Positions 14,744 to 22,627 of a stretch of 42,088 bases of DNA are shown in pieces (position 1 is the stretch's first letter; every line of letters starts with the position of its first letter). The notes under the pieces were generated by a model. The model saw only the letters and a program-made list of their open reading frames with translations, did no database searches and was not told the DNA's origin. The stretch lies in the NCBI GenBank assembly GCA_003150235.1, contig QAMW01000032.1, positions 1 through 42,088 of the forward strand. Direction: 5' to 3'. This DNA comes from Bacteroidales bacterium (GTDB taxonomy: Bacteria; Bacteroidota; Bacteroidia; Bacteroidales; Muribaculaceae). A program made the translations under genes and the position numbers.

Positions 14744-17620
14744 TCATCGTTTTAATTCAAGATGAACATCCTTTGATGCTCGGCGATTGTGCGGAGTCAC
14801 CGGCTTAGATTTGATACTTTTCTTTATGCTGTAGCCCAGTGTTCTTGCAAAGTCAGTACCACCTTCGCCATAGTAAGCGGCATCCTGTTGATTTTTAAAT
14901 CGCATGAAATACCTTACCTGAGCGCATACGCGTGAAATTGTCTGCTCCCTTTGCCATGCGTCTTTGGCAATAGTATATTTTGTGGAGCTTGGATAAAAAC
15001 CGGAAAATTCGCTTGAACTCCAGCAGTTCCAGGAGTTAAAAGAAGCGTATGAGATACCTAATTCGTCACGGTAACGTGAAAGCAAAAGGAGTGCAGCGAC
15101 ATCACCTGGAGAACCTCCTCCACCGGTTAGGTCATTACTCATGAATCCCCTTGGACGGAGATTGAAACCGCTTATATTTGAGCAATAGAGGTCACAGTTG
15201 GATGATGTCCAGTCACCGGCTCTTAATGCTTCGAGTTTACTTTCACTTGGATTAGGGATATCCTTGTTATTTATGCCTTCCCAAACACCTTTAGTTGACA
15301 TCTTTGCTGAAAATACATAGTCGTAGTAATGCATAAGTTTATCCATGTCTTCCACATACGGGGCATTATAGGTATAGTTGGATTCCGGTGACAACGGGGT
15401 AAGAAGCTCATTTTCAAACGCGCTATAGGTGTACAGTGCGGCTATTTGTCGTGCTTCTCTTTCTTCGCTTGTCATATTGTTAGCCGGGTCAAAGACTGTA
15501 TTTTCATCAATCGTTGCATAACTGTAAAAATATCCGGGTTGTAGCACTCCTACTCCGTCATCATTGTAGTTGCCGAATGTAAGACCCGGTTCACCGACTT
15601 TGTTATATGATACAAGCGGTGTGCCGTCACGCAATGTCTTTGCGCGCAATGATTTTGACATCCAGAACTGGTTGAATCCGATTTTAACTATAGGATATTC
15701 CTTGGTCACTACGGTAGTGCGGTCTTCGCTTAATCGGCTGTCATGCAACGTGCGCGGGATAAGTTTGCCGATCTTACAGCCGTCAGTGTCTATTGTCGCT
15801 TCCTCGTTTGCGGCAGGAGAGTATGACACATACGGAGCGGTGCCGTCGGCGGGGATGGCTATATGTCCATATAACGACGCCTCGGAATTGGTGATGCCGT
15901 TAGGGTCGGAAATGCCATCTGTACGCAGCTGAACATCGGCGATTTTATTATTCATTCCATCCCAGATTATTTTGGCTCCATGCATATAGTATTCTTCGTA
16001 ATCGCGTGAGTCGGTACCATAGATTCCGAGAGCATCCTGCGCGTCGACCCATCTATGTCCGTGAGCCACTGACAGGATAATCTGCTGATATATGCCAAAC
16101 GCCTTATGATGTGGTAGGGGCCATGTGGATATTCCTCTCGGTGAGTTACCGGTCTTGTTTGACACATACAGTACATCGTAAACAAAGCGCATGGCTATGC
16201 CTTCACCTAATTCAGGTGTCTTGCCGTCATCCTGAAGCGAGTAAAACACCCATGCCTGAGAGTTGACGTTTTTTGTCGGATTTCCGTTGAGATCTTTTGC
16301 CGTAGCGACCGTACCGGTTTCCGCGCCTTTTGCGAATTGTTCAGTTTGGTCGGGTTGGAAACGTAGGTATTCGCGGCAGAGCAGTCCCACGAGTTTGTCA
16401 GGATGGTCCGGATCAACCACATCGAGTACCCATGATTCATCATCGGAGACGGTAGGAATTGCCGGCAATTCCCCGGTACGGAGAGAGAATATATAGTTAT
16501 GACCCGGAAGTAAGGTCATTTCGGTAGCCGATTTATACTTGGTAGGAGTGGTCAAAATCGTGCCTGTGGTCTTGTCACGTTCTTTTACAAGCTTCACATC
16601 GATAATTTCCTGATCTTTATGGATTGTCTGGTAGGCGGGCACTGCTGCGCGGAGTATGAGCATATCCTTGTCGAATGGGTCCTGATAGCTCTCGACATGC
16701 ATATTGATTGACGCGGCGCGGTTGGTGAGTTCGGTGCTGCCCTGTGCGTCGGAGGCGGTGTACCGGCAGCGGAGCTGATGACCCTTGTCGCATAGCTGAG
16801 TGGGCGATGACGCGTCTGCCGAGGTAGCATCGTCGGCAAGATGCACGTTGCGCGTAAGGTCGACTCCCCACGCTGTGTCAAAGAGGTTGAGCAGCCTTAC
16901 GCCATAGTCTGTGTCAATACTGTCTTTGTAGACTTTAACTACGATAGTAGCCATGACATGATCCATATATACTTTGATAGGGTTGGAGCCGCTTTCGTCG
17001 ATTTTGTCGCCGGTGTAGGAGTTTTCGGTGGTCACCACATCCCATAGCAGGTCGCTCTTTTCGAAATCTTCATCATTGCGCTGGTCGGTCTTGACAGAGT
17101 AAGCGAGGTTGGCGAAATTGGTAGTGGTCGGTTCGGTTGCCGAGCGGTCAAATCCGGCATCGTTAAATACCTCGTCGTATGGGTAATATAGGAGATAGCC
17201 ACCTTTGAGAATCTTGAGTGCCTTGTCGCCCTCAGGCCCCGCGAGCACTTGCAGACGCTGTATATTGTCGCCGTCACCCGGTTTAAGATTAGAGAGTACA
17301 TGCACGGTGTATATGGCGTTTCTGTTAGGCTCGCCGTCACGCCAACCTGTCGCGGGGAGCGTGATATCAAGGTCGTTATCTGTTGTCGGATACTGGAGGG
17401 AGAATGCGCCGAGGCGGTCTTTGTCAGAAAATTCGCTGTGGAAATGGTCGGTGTAGACGGTGCGCGAGTAAGTCTCCTCGGTGGCTATCATAAAGTCGTA
17501 GCCTTCGAGTCCGGGTATGTATTCATCGGGCGTGGCGGGGCTTTGCATCGGCAGCTCGTCGGTGCAGGCGGTCATCGCGGCGATGGCGGTAAATAATATG
17601 AATTTTGATGCTCTGGTCAT
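14744..17620 (-). CDS. Large fimbrillin-like lipoprotein with FISUMP-type C-terminus
   Basis: 958 residues, lipobox MTAC (Cys19). Residues 40-400 look like a Mfa-like fimbrillin module (GYLLYYPYD, VYMDHVMATIVVKVYKD, LLPGHNYIFSLRTG). The C-terminal part has the Fibrobacter-succinogenes-major-paralog (FISUMP) pattern: FNQFWMSKSLRAKTLRDG, then YSYATI, GFNLRPRGF, NCWSSSEFSG and VRYFMRF. FISUMP modules sit on many Bacteroidetes surface proteins and resemble lectin-like folds, so this is a candidate tip adhesin. The processing site is weaker, YSRTV (Arg53). The product would be exported, lipidated and assembled with the other subunits. Domain calls are by eye. Confidence 0.72.
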   Translation of the reverse strand: MTRASKFILFTAIAAMTACTDELPMQSPATPDEYIPGLEGYDFMIATEETYSRTVYTDHFHSEFSDKDRLGAFSLQYPTTDNDLDITLPATGWRDGEPNRNAIYTVHVLSNLKPGDGDNIQRLQVLAGPEGDKALKILKGGYLLYYPYDEVFNDAGFDRSATEPTTTNFANLAYSVKTDQRNDEDFEKSDLLWDVVTTENSYTGDKIDESGSNPIKVYMDHVMATIVVKVYKDSIDTDYGVRLLNLFDTAWGVDLTRNVHLADDATSADASSPTQLCDKGHQLRCRYTASDAQGSTELTNRAASINMHVESYQDPFDKDMLILRAAVPAYQTIHKDQEIIDVKLVKERDKTTGTILTTPTKYKSATEMTLLPGHNYIFSLRTGELPAIPTVSDDESWVLDVVDPDHPDKLVGLLCREYLRFQPDQTEQFAKGAETGTVATAKDLNGNPTKNVNSQAWVFYSLQDDGKTPELGEGIAMRFVYDVLYVSNKTGNSPRGISTWPLPHHKAFGIYQQIILSVAHGHRWVDAQDALGIYGTDSRDYEEYYMHGAKIIWDGMNNKIADVQLRTDGISDPNGITNSEASLYGHIAIPADGTAPYVSYSPAANEEATIDTDGCKIGKLIPRTLHDSRLSEDRTTVVTKEYPIVKIGFNQFWMSKSLRAKTLRDGTPLVSYNKVGEPGLTFGNYNDDGVGVLQPGYFYSYATIDENTVFDPANNMTSEEREARQIAALYTYSAFENELLTPLSPESNYTYNAPYVEDMDKLMHYYDYVFSAKMSTKGVWEGINNKDIPNPSESKLEALRAGDWTSSNCDLYCSNISGFNLRPRGFMSNDLTGGGGSPGDVAALLLLSRYRDELGISYASFNSWNCWSSSEFSGFYPSSTKYTIAKDAWQREQTISRVCAQVRYFMRFKNQQDAAYYGEGGTDFARTLGYSIKKSIKSKPVTPHNRRASKDVHLELKR

Positions 17621-17626
17621 GGTCGG

Positions 17627-18829
17627 TTAATAAGGTCGCGGTAATATCCATTCCTCGTTGTCATTGTTCCAGTCATTGATTACAAGGTCCCAGGTGTAGG
17701 TGCCATCGGCTTTCTTGATTTCAAGACGGTAATATGTGTTTTCCTCCATTTTGCGGAGGTAAGGGTTGTCGGGAAGATGGATGGTCCAGCTTTGCTCTAT
17801 ATTGTCTTTTTTTGTTTTGAATTTGAGGTCGAAATAAAACTCACCGTCACGTTGCGGCATAATCACAAGGCGGTAGAGGTCGTAACGCTTTGATGCGTCC
17901 TCGACATCTTGTGCCGACTGGATTTTTAGCGGTGAAAAGGGCTCTTTTGTCAGACTCTTCGGATAATAGACGTAGTTGTACGCATCTATATCTGCCAATC
18001 TGCCGGTAAACAAATCAAGATACTTGCCATGGTAAACCGGATATGTATATTTGTTTCCACTGTCTTCAGCTGTTGTGCCATTATGCTCTCCGGCGACAAA
18101 GTTTACTTCAGGCACCGTTTCATCGAGCGCGCTGAGAAACGCCACCTCAATCGTGGCGCACTTTTTGCGCAATTCGACAGGCACTGTGGCGTGAGTGTTG
18201 GCTGTGAGAGGTGAATTATTGAATGTCGACACGCCACACCACATTATGTCACTGTGATTCTGCTTCAGTTCGTCGGTCTGTTCATTTATCGTATATACAG
18301 GCAGCTTTTGCCAGTAGAAATCGCTTTTTTCGTCACCGGAGGGAGTGCCAACCAAGAGATTCCAACTGGAATCTTTTGGATAGTTGTCGGAATTAGCTGC
18401 GATTTTATCCGTATTATACATCGGATAGTAGAAGCCAAACCGGTAGTTGACATCAGGTTTCAGCAGCTTTACGTAAGGCTCCTTGGCGTCCTTCTCGATT
18501 ACGCCCTCGGTGGTGGCGTTGTCGAGTACGAGATAGCCCCCTTTGACGCGCCACTCGGAGTTGGTGAGAAAATTGCCCTCGGAGTCGGAGATAACGCAGC
18601 CCACGGCGGCGCCATCCTGAAGCGTGGTGGCGAGGCGGTTGTAGGTAAGTTCGGCGCGGCTCATGCTCATCGGCGCACCGGCGTAGCGGAACGCGAGGCG
18701 CGACCCGGCTTCGGGCGCACCGCCATCGCTGCTGTCGCCGCTGCAAGCCGCGAGGAGCAGCAGGGTAGTGGCGGCTGCGAGGCGAGCCGCCCGGTGGAGG
18801 ATAATATGCAGGATGTTATTTAATGACAT
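17627..18829 (-). CDS. Mfa_like_1-type fimbrial lipoprotein
   Basis: 400 residues from the Met at 18829; the longer frame to 18856 would overlap the upstream gene by 41 bases and gives a worse signal peptide. The signal is long and has a lipobox LLLLAAC (Cys29). A candidate maturation site is MSRAE (Arg58-Ala59). The C-terminus ENTYYRLEIKKADGTYTW followed by VINDWNN fits Mfa_like_1-type subunits. It still overlaps the upstream 771-residue gene's stop, so translation is coupled. Likely an accessory pilin; exact role unknown. Confidence 0.72.
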   Translation of the reverse strand: MSLNNILHIILHRAARLAAATTLLLLAACSGDSSDGGAPEAGSRLAFRYAGAPMSMSRAELTYNRLATTLQDGAAVGCVISDSEGNFLTNSEWRVKGGYLVLDNATTEGVIEKDAKEPYVKLLKPDVNYRFGFYYPMYNTDKIAANSDNYPKDSSWNLLVGTPSGDEKSDFYWQKLPVYTINEQTDELKQNHSDIMWCGVSTFNNSPLTANTHATVPVELRKKCATIEVAFLSALDETVPEVNFVAGEHNGTTAEDSGNKYTYPVYHGKYLDLFTGRLADIDAYNYVYYPKSLTKEPFSPLKIQSAQDVEDASKRYDLYRLVIMPQRDGEFYFDLKFKTKKDNIEQSWTIHLPDNPYLRKMEENTYYRLEIKKADGTYTWDLVINDWNNDNEEWILPRPY

Positions 18830-21131
18830 ATTCGTAACTATATGTGCCGCCATCAATCATGTCGGCTACGGTGACACTGAATTTCAACCCGCCGTCGATA
18901 CGGACGGTGAAGTCGTACTGGTGGTTGCGTATTATGTTTTTAGGCGCTTCGTCGGCAAGTCCCGTCGCGGTGAAGTGGAGAGTGCCGCTGACGGTGTCGC
19001 CTACGGGGATATCGTTGCCCACGTGAAGCGACTTTATGCTGATGTCGATTGACGGACGCGTCGCGCTTTCGGCATCGTTAAGCTGCTCGGGGAGATAGAG
19101 TATATAGCTCTTGACGCCGGAGGGGAGCATCATCACCGGGGTTGACTGCAGGGCGGAGGTGAACGCGTTGATGCAGTCGGATACGCTCAGCTCCGTAGTG
19201 GCAGGTTTCAGCGGGGTCGCCGCGCCCTCGACAGCGTTGTCCATGCGTATGTCGGAGGGCATGTAGTAGCCTTTCGGGTCATAGTTGTTGACCGTGACGG
19301 AGGCGATATCGTAGTAAGGTGCGGTGGTCGACGCGGGGGAGGCGGCATCGTCCTTAAGCATAATCTTTACCTTGGCGAGGGAGCGCAGTAACTTGATGTC
19401 GAGCAGATTGGCGAGGTTGTCGGTGGAGAAGTCGACATGGATGCGGCTCTGTCCCCACATGGGTATGTAGCCGTTCTCCTTGGCACTCTTCTCGGCATTC
19501 CAGTTAAATGTGGCGGCTGCCGCTTCAAGGTCTGCGATTTTGGATTCGGAGGAGAGAAGCGGGGTGACGACTGATGCGCTCCAGTTGGCGAGCGCGATTA
19601 CGGTGACTTCGTTGACCGACTCGGTGACACCGGCGGCGTTGGAGGTGGTTGTGCCGTCGGCTGTGCGGGTGCCACCGGTTGCGTCCTTGAACGCTTCGAG
19701 GCTGATGCTCAGTTCGCCGCCATAGTGGCGGTCGTCGCCTGACTGGTCGGTGAGGCGTACACCATTTACCCAGGCAATCAGCTTTTCGGTGTCGGAGTCG
19801 TAGATGAGGAGATGGAGCTTGGCGGGGTCAATTACGCAGTCGGCGGCATCCTCGTCGCCGGGGTTGTACTCGTCCTTCCAAAGGAGTCCCGGGTCAATCG
19901 GGTCGGGACCAGGCGCAACGGCTTTCTTCGCCGTATATGTGATTTGGGTGACGGTACATTTATTGGATTTAAGTTGAAATCCATTAGCGATAATCTGTTT
20001 GACTTGGTCTTCGTTTAGGTTGGCAATAACCCATGTGCCTGAAGCATCGCTCGGACCTTTAATTTGGACATTATTTATATATGCCTCGACATAAGTGTTG
20101 TCAGTGAATGTTATACTGAGTTCACCGGTGGTAATATCGGGAAGTAAGTTTGCATTAACGGTGTACATTTGCCAGTTTACAAGAGAAATCGCTGGATCAA
20201 GCTCCACTGTTCTTACCTCTTTGTCGGATGGCACGTCAGGAGTTGGGTCATCGGCGCCTGTGCCGCCAACGGTAGCCGTATAGGTGATTTTGGTGATGGT
20301 CTTATTGTAAGTCAACACCTCGAGACCGGAATTCATTAGATTATTACTAATGCCTTCTGTGATTGGATATTGATAGATATATGCTCCATCGACCTCAGTG
20401 TAATTTGTGATGTTATTCCATCCATTAGAGATAAATGCTACAGCTTCCCAACTGTTTCCAGGCTCTTTTACCGTGACAGTGATATTTCCACCTACAGCAG
20501 GCTTATTGGTCTTAAACAAATCGTTCTTGAAGATATATTTTTTAGAATCATAATCATTGGCGCCGAACTCGCGTTCTTCCTCGGAAAGAGTGATTTCTTT
20601 CGTGCCGGTGGGTTGCGGGTCGGTAGTGACTGTTGTGACGGAGTATGTGATTTTAGTGATGGTGACATTGTAGCTGCCTATCGACAAGCCCGATGCGGCT
20701 ACAGCCGCTGCTTGCTCGGCTGTAAGCTCGATGGCGAGATCACCGGCACCGGTGGGGGTGTTAGCATCGTGAAGATTGATGCTGCCGGCAGTGACGGCGA
20801 GGCGCTTCGGGGTGTTGTCGGAGGTGTTGTAAGTTATGGTGAGGGTGCCCGCAGTGATGTCGGCAAACCGGTCGGCTGCTACGGCAGTCCACCAGCCGGG
20901 GATGATTGCCGGGTCGGTTGCGGGGTCCCATGCGGTGCGTATTTCTGTGGTTTCGGCGCGGGAGAGGGCGCGTGATGCAGTGGGAGAGGATGAATTGAGA
21001 TTGAGTGAGAAGATTACGGTAGCAGTGTCGTCCGGAGCGGGGGCGGGGGCGGGGAGGGGCGTGTCGGAGCAGGCCGCCATGATGATGGCGAGGAGCGGGA
21101 TGAGGATTATATGTCGTGGGTCGTGCTTCAT
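18816..21131 (-). CDS. Large fimbrial subunit with three sugar-binding-like repeats
   Basis: 771 residues. Lipobox IIMAAC (Cys21), a Pro/Ala linker and two candidate sites SRALSRAE (Arg54, Arg58). Three tandem repeats of about 100 residues follow, at about 63-167, 178-287 and 306-402. Each ends alike: GLSIGSYNVTITKITYSV, GLEVLTYNKTITKITYTA and GFQLKSNKCTVTQITYTA, and they are joined by Pro-rich linkers (TTDPQPTG, PGPDPIDPG). The ending resembles that of Bacteroidetes carbohydrate-binding beta-sandwich modules. A fimbrillin-like part then starts about 430, with PMWGQSRIHVDF and LLRSLAKVKIML. This is the best candidate for a tip adhesin with lectin activity. The sugar-binding reading is inference. 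Confidence 0.75.
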   Translation of the reverse strand: MKHDPRHIILIPLLAIIMAACSDTPLPAPAPAPDDTATVIFSLNLNSSSPTASRALSRAETTEIRTAWDPATDPAIIPGWWTAVAADRFADITAGTLTITYNTSDNTPKRLAVTAGSINLHDANTPTGAGDLAIELTAEQAAAVAASGLSIGSYNVTITKITYSVTTVTTDPQPTGTKEITLSEEEREFGANDYDSKKYIFKNDLFKTNKPAVGGNITVTVKEPGNSWEAVAFISNGWNNITNYTEVDGAYIYQYPITEGISNNLMNSGLEVLTYNKTITKITYTATVGGTGADDPTPDVPSDKEVRTVELDPAISLVNWQMYTVNANLLPDITTGELSITFTDNTYVEAYINNVQIKGPSDASGTWVIANLNEDQVKQIIANGFQLKSNKCTVTQITYTAKKAVAPGPDPIDPGLLWKDEYNPGDEDAADCVIDPAKLHLLIYDSDTEKLIAWVNGVRLTDQSGDDRHYGGELSISLEAFKDATGGTRTADGTTTSNAAGVTESVNEVTVIALANWSASVVTPLLSSESKIADLEAAAATFNWNAEKSAKENGYIPMWGQSRIHVDFSTDNLANLLDIKLLRSLAKVKIMLKDDAASPASTTAPYYDIASVTVNNYDPKGYYMPSDIRMDNAVEGAATPLKPATTELSVSDCINAFTSALQSTPVMMLPSGVKSYILYLPEQLNDAESATRPSIDISIKSLHVGNDIPVGDTVSGTLHFTATGLADEAPKNIIRNHQYDFTVRIDGGLKFSVTVADMIDGGTYSYEYVIK

Positions 21132-21146
21132 GCCTGCGGGATGGAG

Positions 21147-22220
21147 TTATTGGATGGTTTCTTCCTGTCGTACTATTCGCCAGGAGTTTATGTAGAGTCC
21201 GAGGGAGAGGTTCCAGCGGTTGTTGTCGTCGAGTATGAGCATCATCGAGTAGTCGTCCTGCCGGTCGAGGAAGTCCTGGTCGGTGAGGTGACGGTTGGCG
21301 CTTCCCTTGATCATGAGGAAATAGGATATCAGGTCGAGGCGCGCCACAAGGTGCTCGTTGCCGGGCTGTGTGCAGTTTACCTCAAGGGTCGGGCGACACG
21401 TGGTGACGAGGCGCGAGGTGGTCATCTCGGCTATCACGGAGCTGATGGTGGTGACGGCGCGTGAGGGCGATGCCGCAGTGCCGCGACCGGCAATGTTGTC
21501 GGGGTCGGGAAGCTCGGTGGCTGCTGTCGTCACCGCCCAGGGGCGGTAGGTGACCACGGTCGCCGACGCGGGGGCGTTGGTGTGGTCAAGGGCGGTGTTG
21601 GTGTCGGTGATGGTGAAGGTGAACCAGTCGGGGTTGACAGGTTCGCCGTCGGCGTGTTGAAGGATTACGCGCACGAAGTTGGTGTCCTTCGTCAGGTCGA
21701 TGGTATAGTCGTATGTGCCGTATCCGTCGGGCATCTCGGCGGCGGTGAGTGTGCCGTGGTATAGGCGGTGGATGTCTTTGTCGCTCACGGCATGACCCGG
21801 GGTTGACGACGGGGTGGTCGCGAGGGTGCAGAGCAGGTCGGCTTTCTCGACGGGGTTGTTGCCTCCGGCGAGGGTCCATCCGGCGGCTGCGGTTTCGCGT
21901 GATGTGCCGCCACACCATGCCACGAGGTCATACGTGCCGGGATCGACCTCCACGTTGATGCAGTTGTCGGCGGCGTGTAGCTCGGCGGCTGTCGTGGTTG
22001 TGGACCATGCGATGCGTCCTGCCTGGTCAAAGGCGTAGAGCGCGACATGGGTCACCTCGGAGGGAAACGCGTCGGCATTCTTCATGTTTTTGGTGTAGGT
22101 GAGCTTCACGCGGTATGTGACGGAGCAATCGCCTTCTTCATCGTAGAAGACGCTGTCGCAGGCTGTGATGCCGACGGCGAGGAGCGCAATCAATATCCGT
22201 GTCAGCGTATGTCGGAGCAT
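21147..22220 (-). CDS. FimB/Mfa2-family fimbrial anchor lipoprotein
   Basis: 357 residues with the lipobox-containing start GITACDSVFYDEEGDCS (Cys21), a strong hallmark of the FimB/Mfa2 family. RHLTDQDFLDRQDDYSMMLI and the end WRIVRQEE complete the pattern. In Porphyromonas gingivalis Mfa2 anchors the pilus to the outer membrane and ends its growth; the same role is expected here. Unlike the other subunits it has no SRA[DE] site in the 50-60 region, which agrees with an anchor whose N-terminus is kept. It lies between the major fimbrillin (407-base gap with REP elements) and the large adhesin-like gene (15-base gap). Confidence 0.9.
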   Translation of the reverse strand: MLRHTLTRILIALLAVGITACDSVFYDEEGDCSVTYRVKLTYTKNMKNADAFPSEVTHVALYAFDQAGRIAWSTTTTAAELHAADNCINVEVDPGTYDLVAWCGGTSRETAAAGWTLAGGNNPVEKADLLCTLATTPSSTPGHAVSDKDIHRLYHGTLTAAEMPDGYGTYDYTIDLTKDTNFVRVILQHADGEPVNPDWFTFTITDTNTALDHTNAPASATVVTYRPWAVTTAATELPDPDNIAGRGTAASPSRAVTTISSVIAEMTTSRLVTTCRPTLEVNCTQPGNEHLVARLDLISYFLMIKGSANRHLTDQDFLDRQDDYSMMLILDDNNRWNLSLGLYINSWRIVRQEETIQ

Positions 22221-22424
22221 AGGTTTATTTTAGTTGTCAGATTTCAGATTTCAGTTGTCAGTTGTAGGGATGCACCATGGTGCATCCGCGTGGAGTTGAG
22301 GCCTTTAGGACCTTTAGGGACCTTAGTGACCTTAAGGAGCCGGCTTTATCGCGGGGCTGTGACTGCTTTACCGGAGTTGCTGGGGCGGCTTGCAGCGGTT
22401 TCCCGGAGGGATAATCCGTGTTTA

Positions 22425-22492
22425 GCCGGGGCGTTGAGCGTAGCGAAACCCCCGGGCGGTGTCTTCTTTTTCTGTTTCCGTCAGGAATCATC
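22425..22492 (+). repeat. REP copy, plus orientation
   Basis: GTTGAGCGTAGCGAAA lies in a loop closed by CCGGGG/CCCCGG. The 3' piece TTTCCGTCAGGAATCATCA matches the distal box of the REP at 26967. It is the left half of an inverted pair. Confidence 0.7.
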
Positions 22493-22496
22493 AGTG

Positions 22497-22546
22497 TATC
22501 GCGTTACTCAACCTACGGCTAAATCCGGATGATGCCCTGCGGGCAA
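22497..22546 (-). repeat. REP copy, minus orientation
   Basis: Read on the minus strand it gives GTTGCCCGCAGGGCATCATC followed by TTAGCCGTAGGTTGAG, the same order as in the other REPs. With the copy at 22425 it forms a head-to-head pair. Confidence 0.75.
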
Positions 22547-22627
22547 CATTCCACCCTCGATTCCGGTGTTGGCGCCACGGGCGCACATAAAGTGCAGCCC
22601 GTGGTTGCCAAAATCGGTTATTTTAAG

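Larger units (their letters stand above)
22230..22627. repeat. Repeat-rich gap between major fimbrillin and anchor genes
   Basis: This 407-base gene-free stretch is a mosaic: GTTGTCAG modules at 22231-22265, a perfect 20-bp palindrome at 22268-22287 (GGATGCACCA half), the 10-bp-period repeat at 22301-22340 and an inverted REP pair at 22425-22546. No ORF in it has any support. It lies inside the fimbrial operon and could form stable RNA between the genes. Confidence 0.75.

Noticed and set aside
18254..20975. Plus-strand frames of 189 and 201 codons inside the fimbrial genes
   Set aside because: Both are shadows of lipoprotein genes with clear lipoboxes and fimbrillin motifs on the minus strand.
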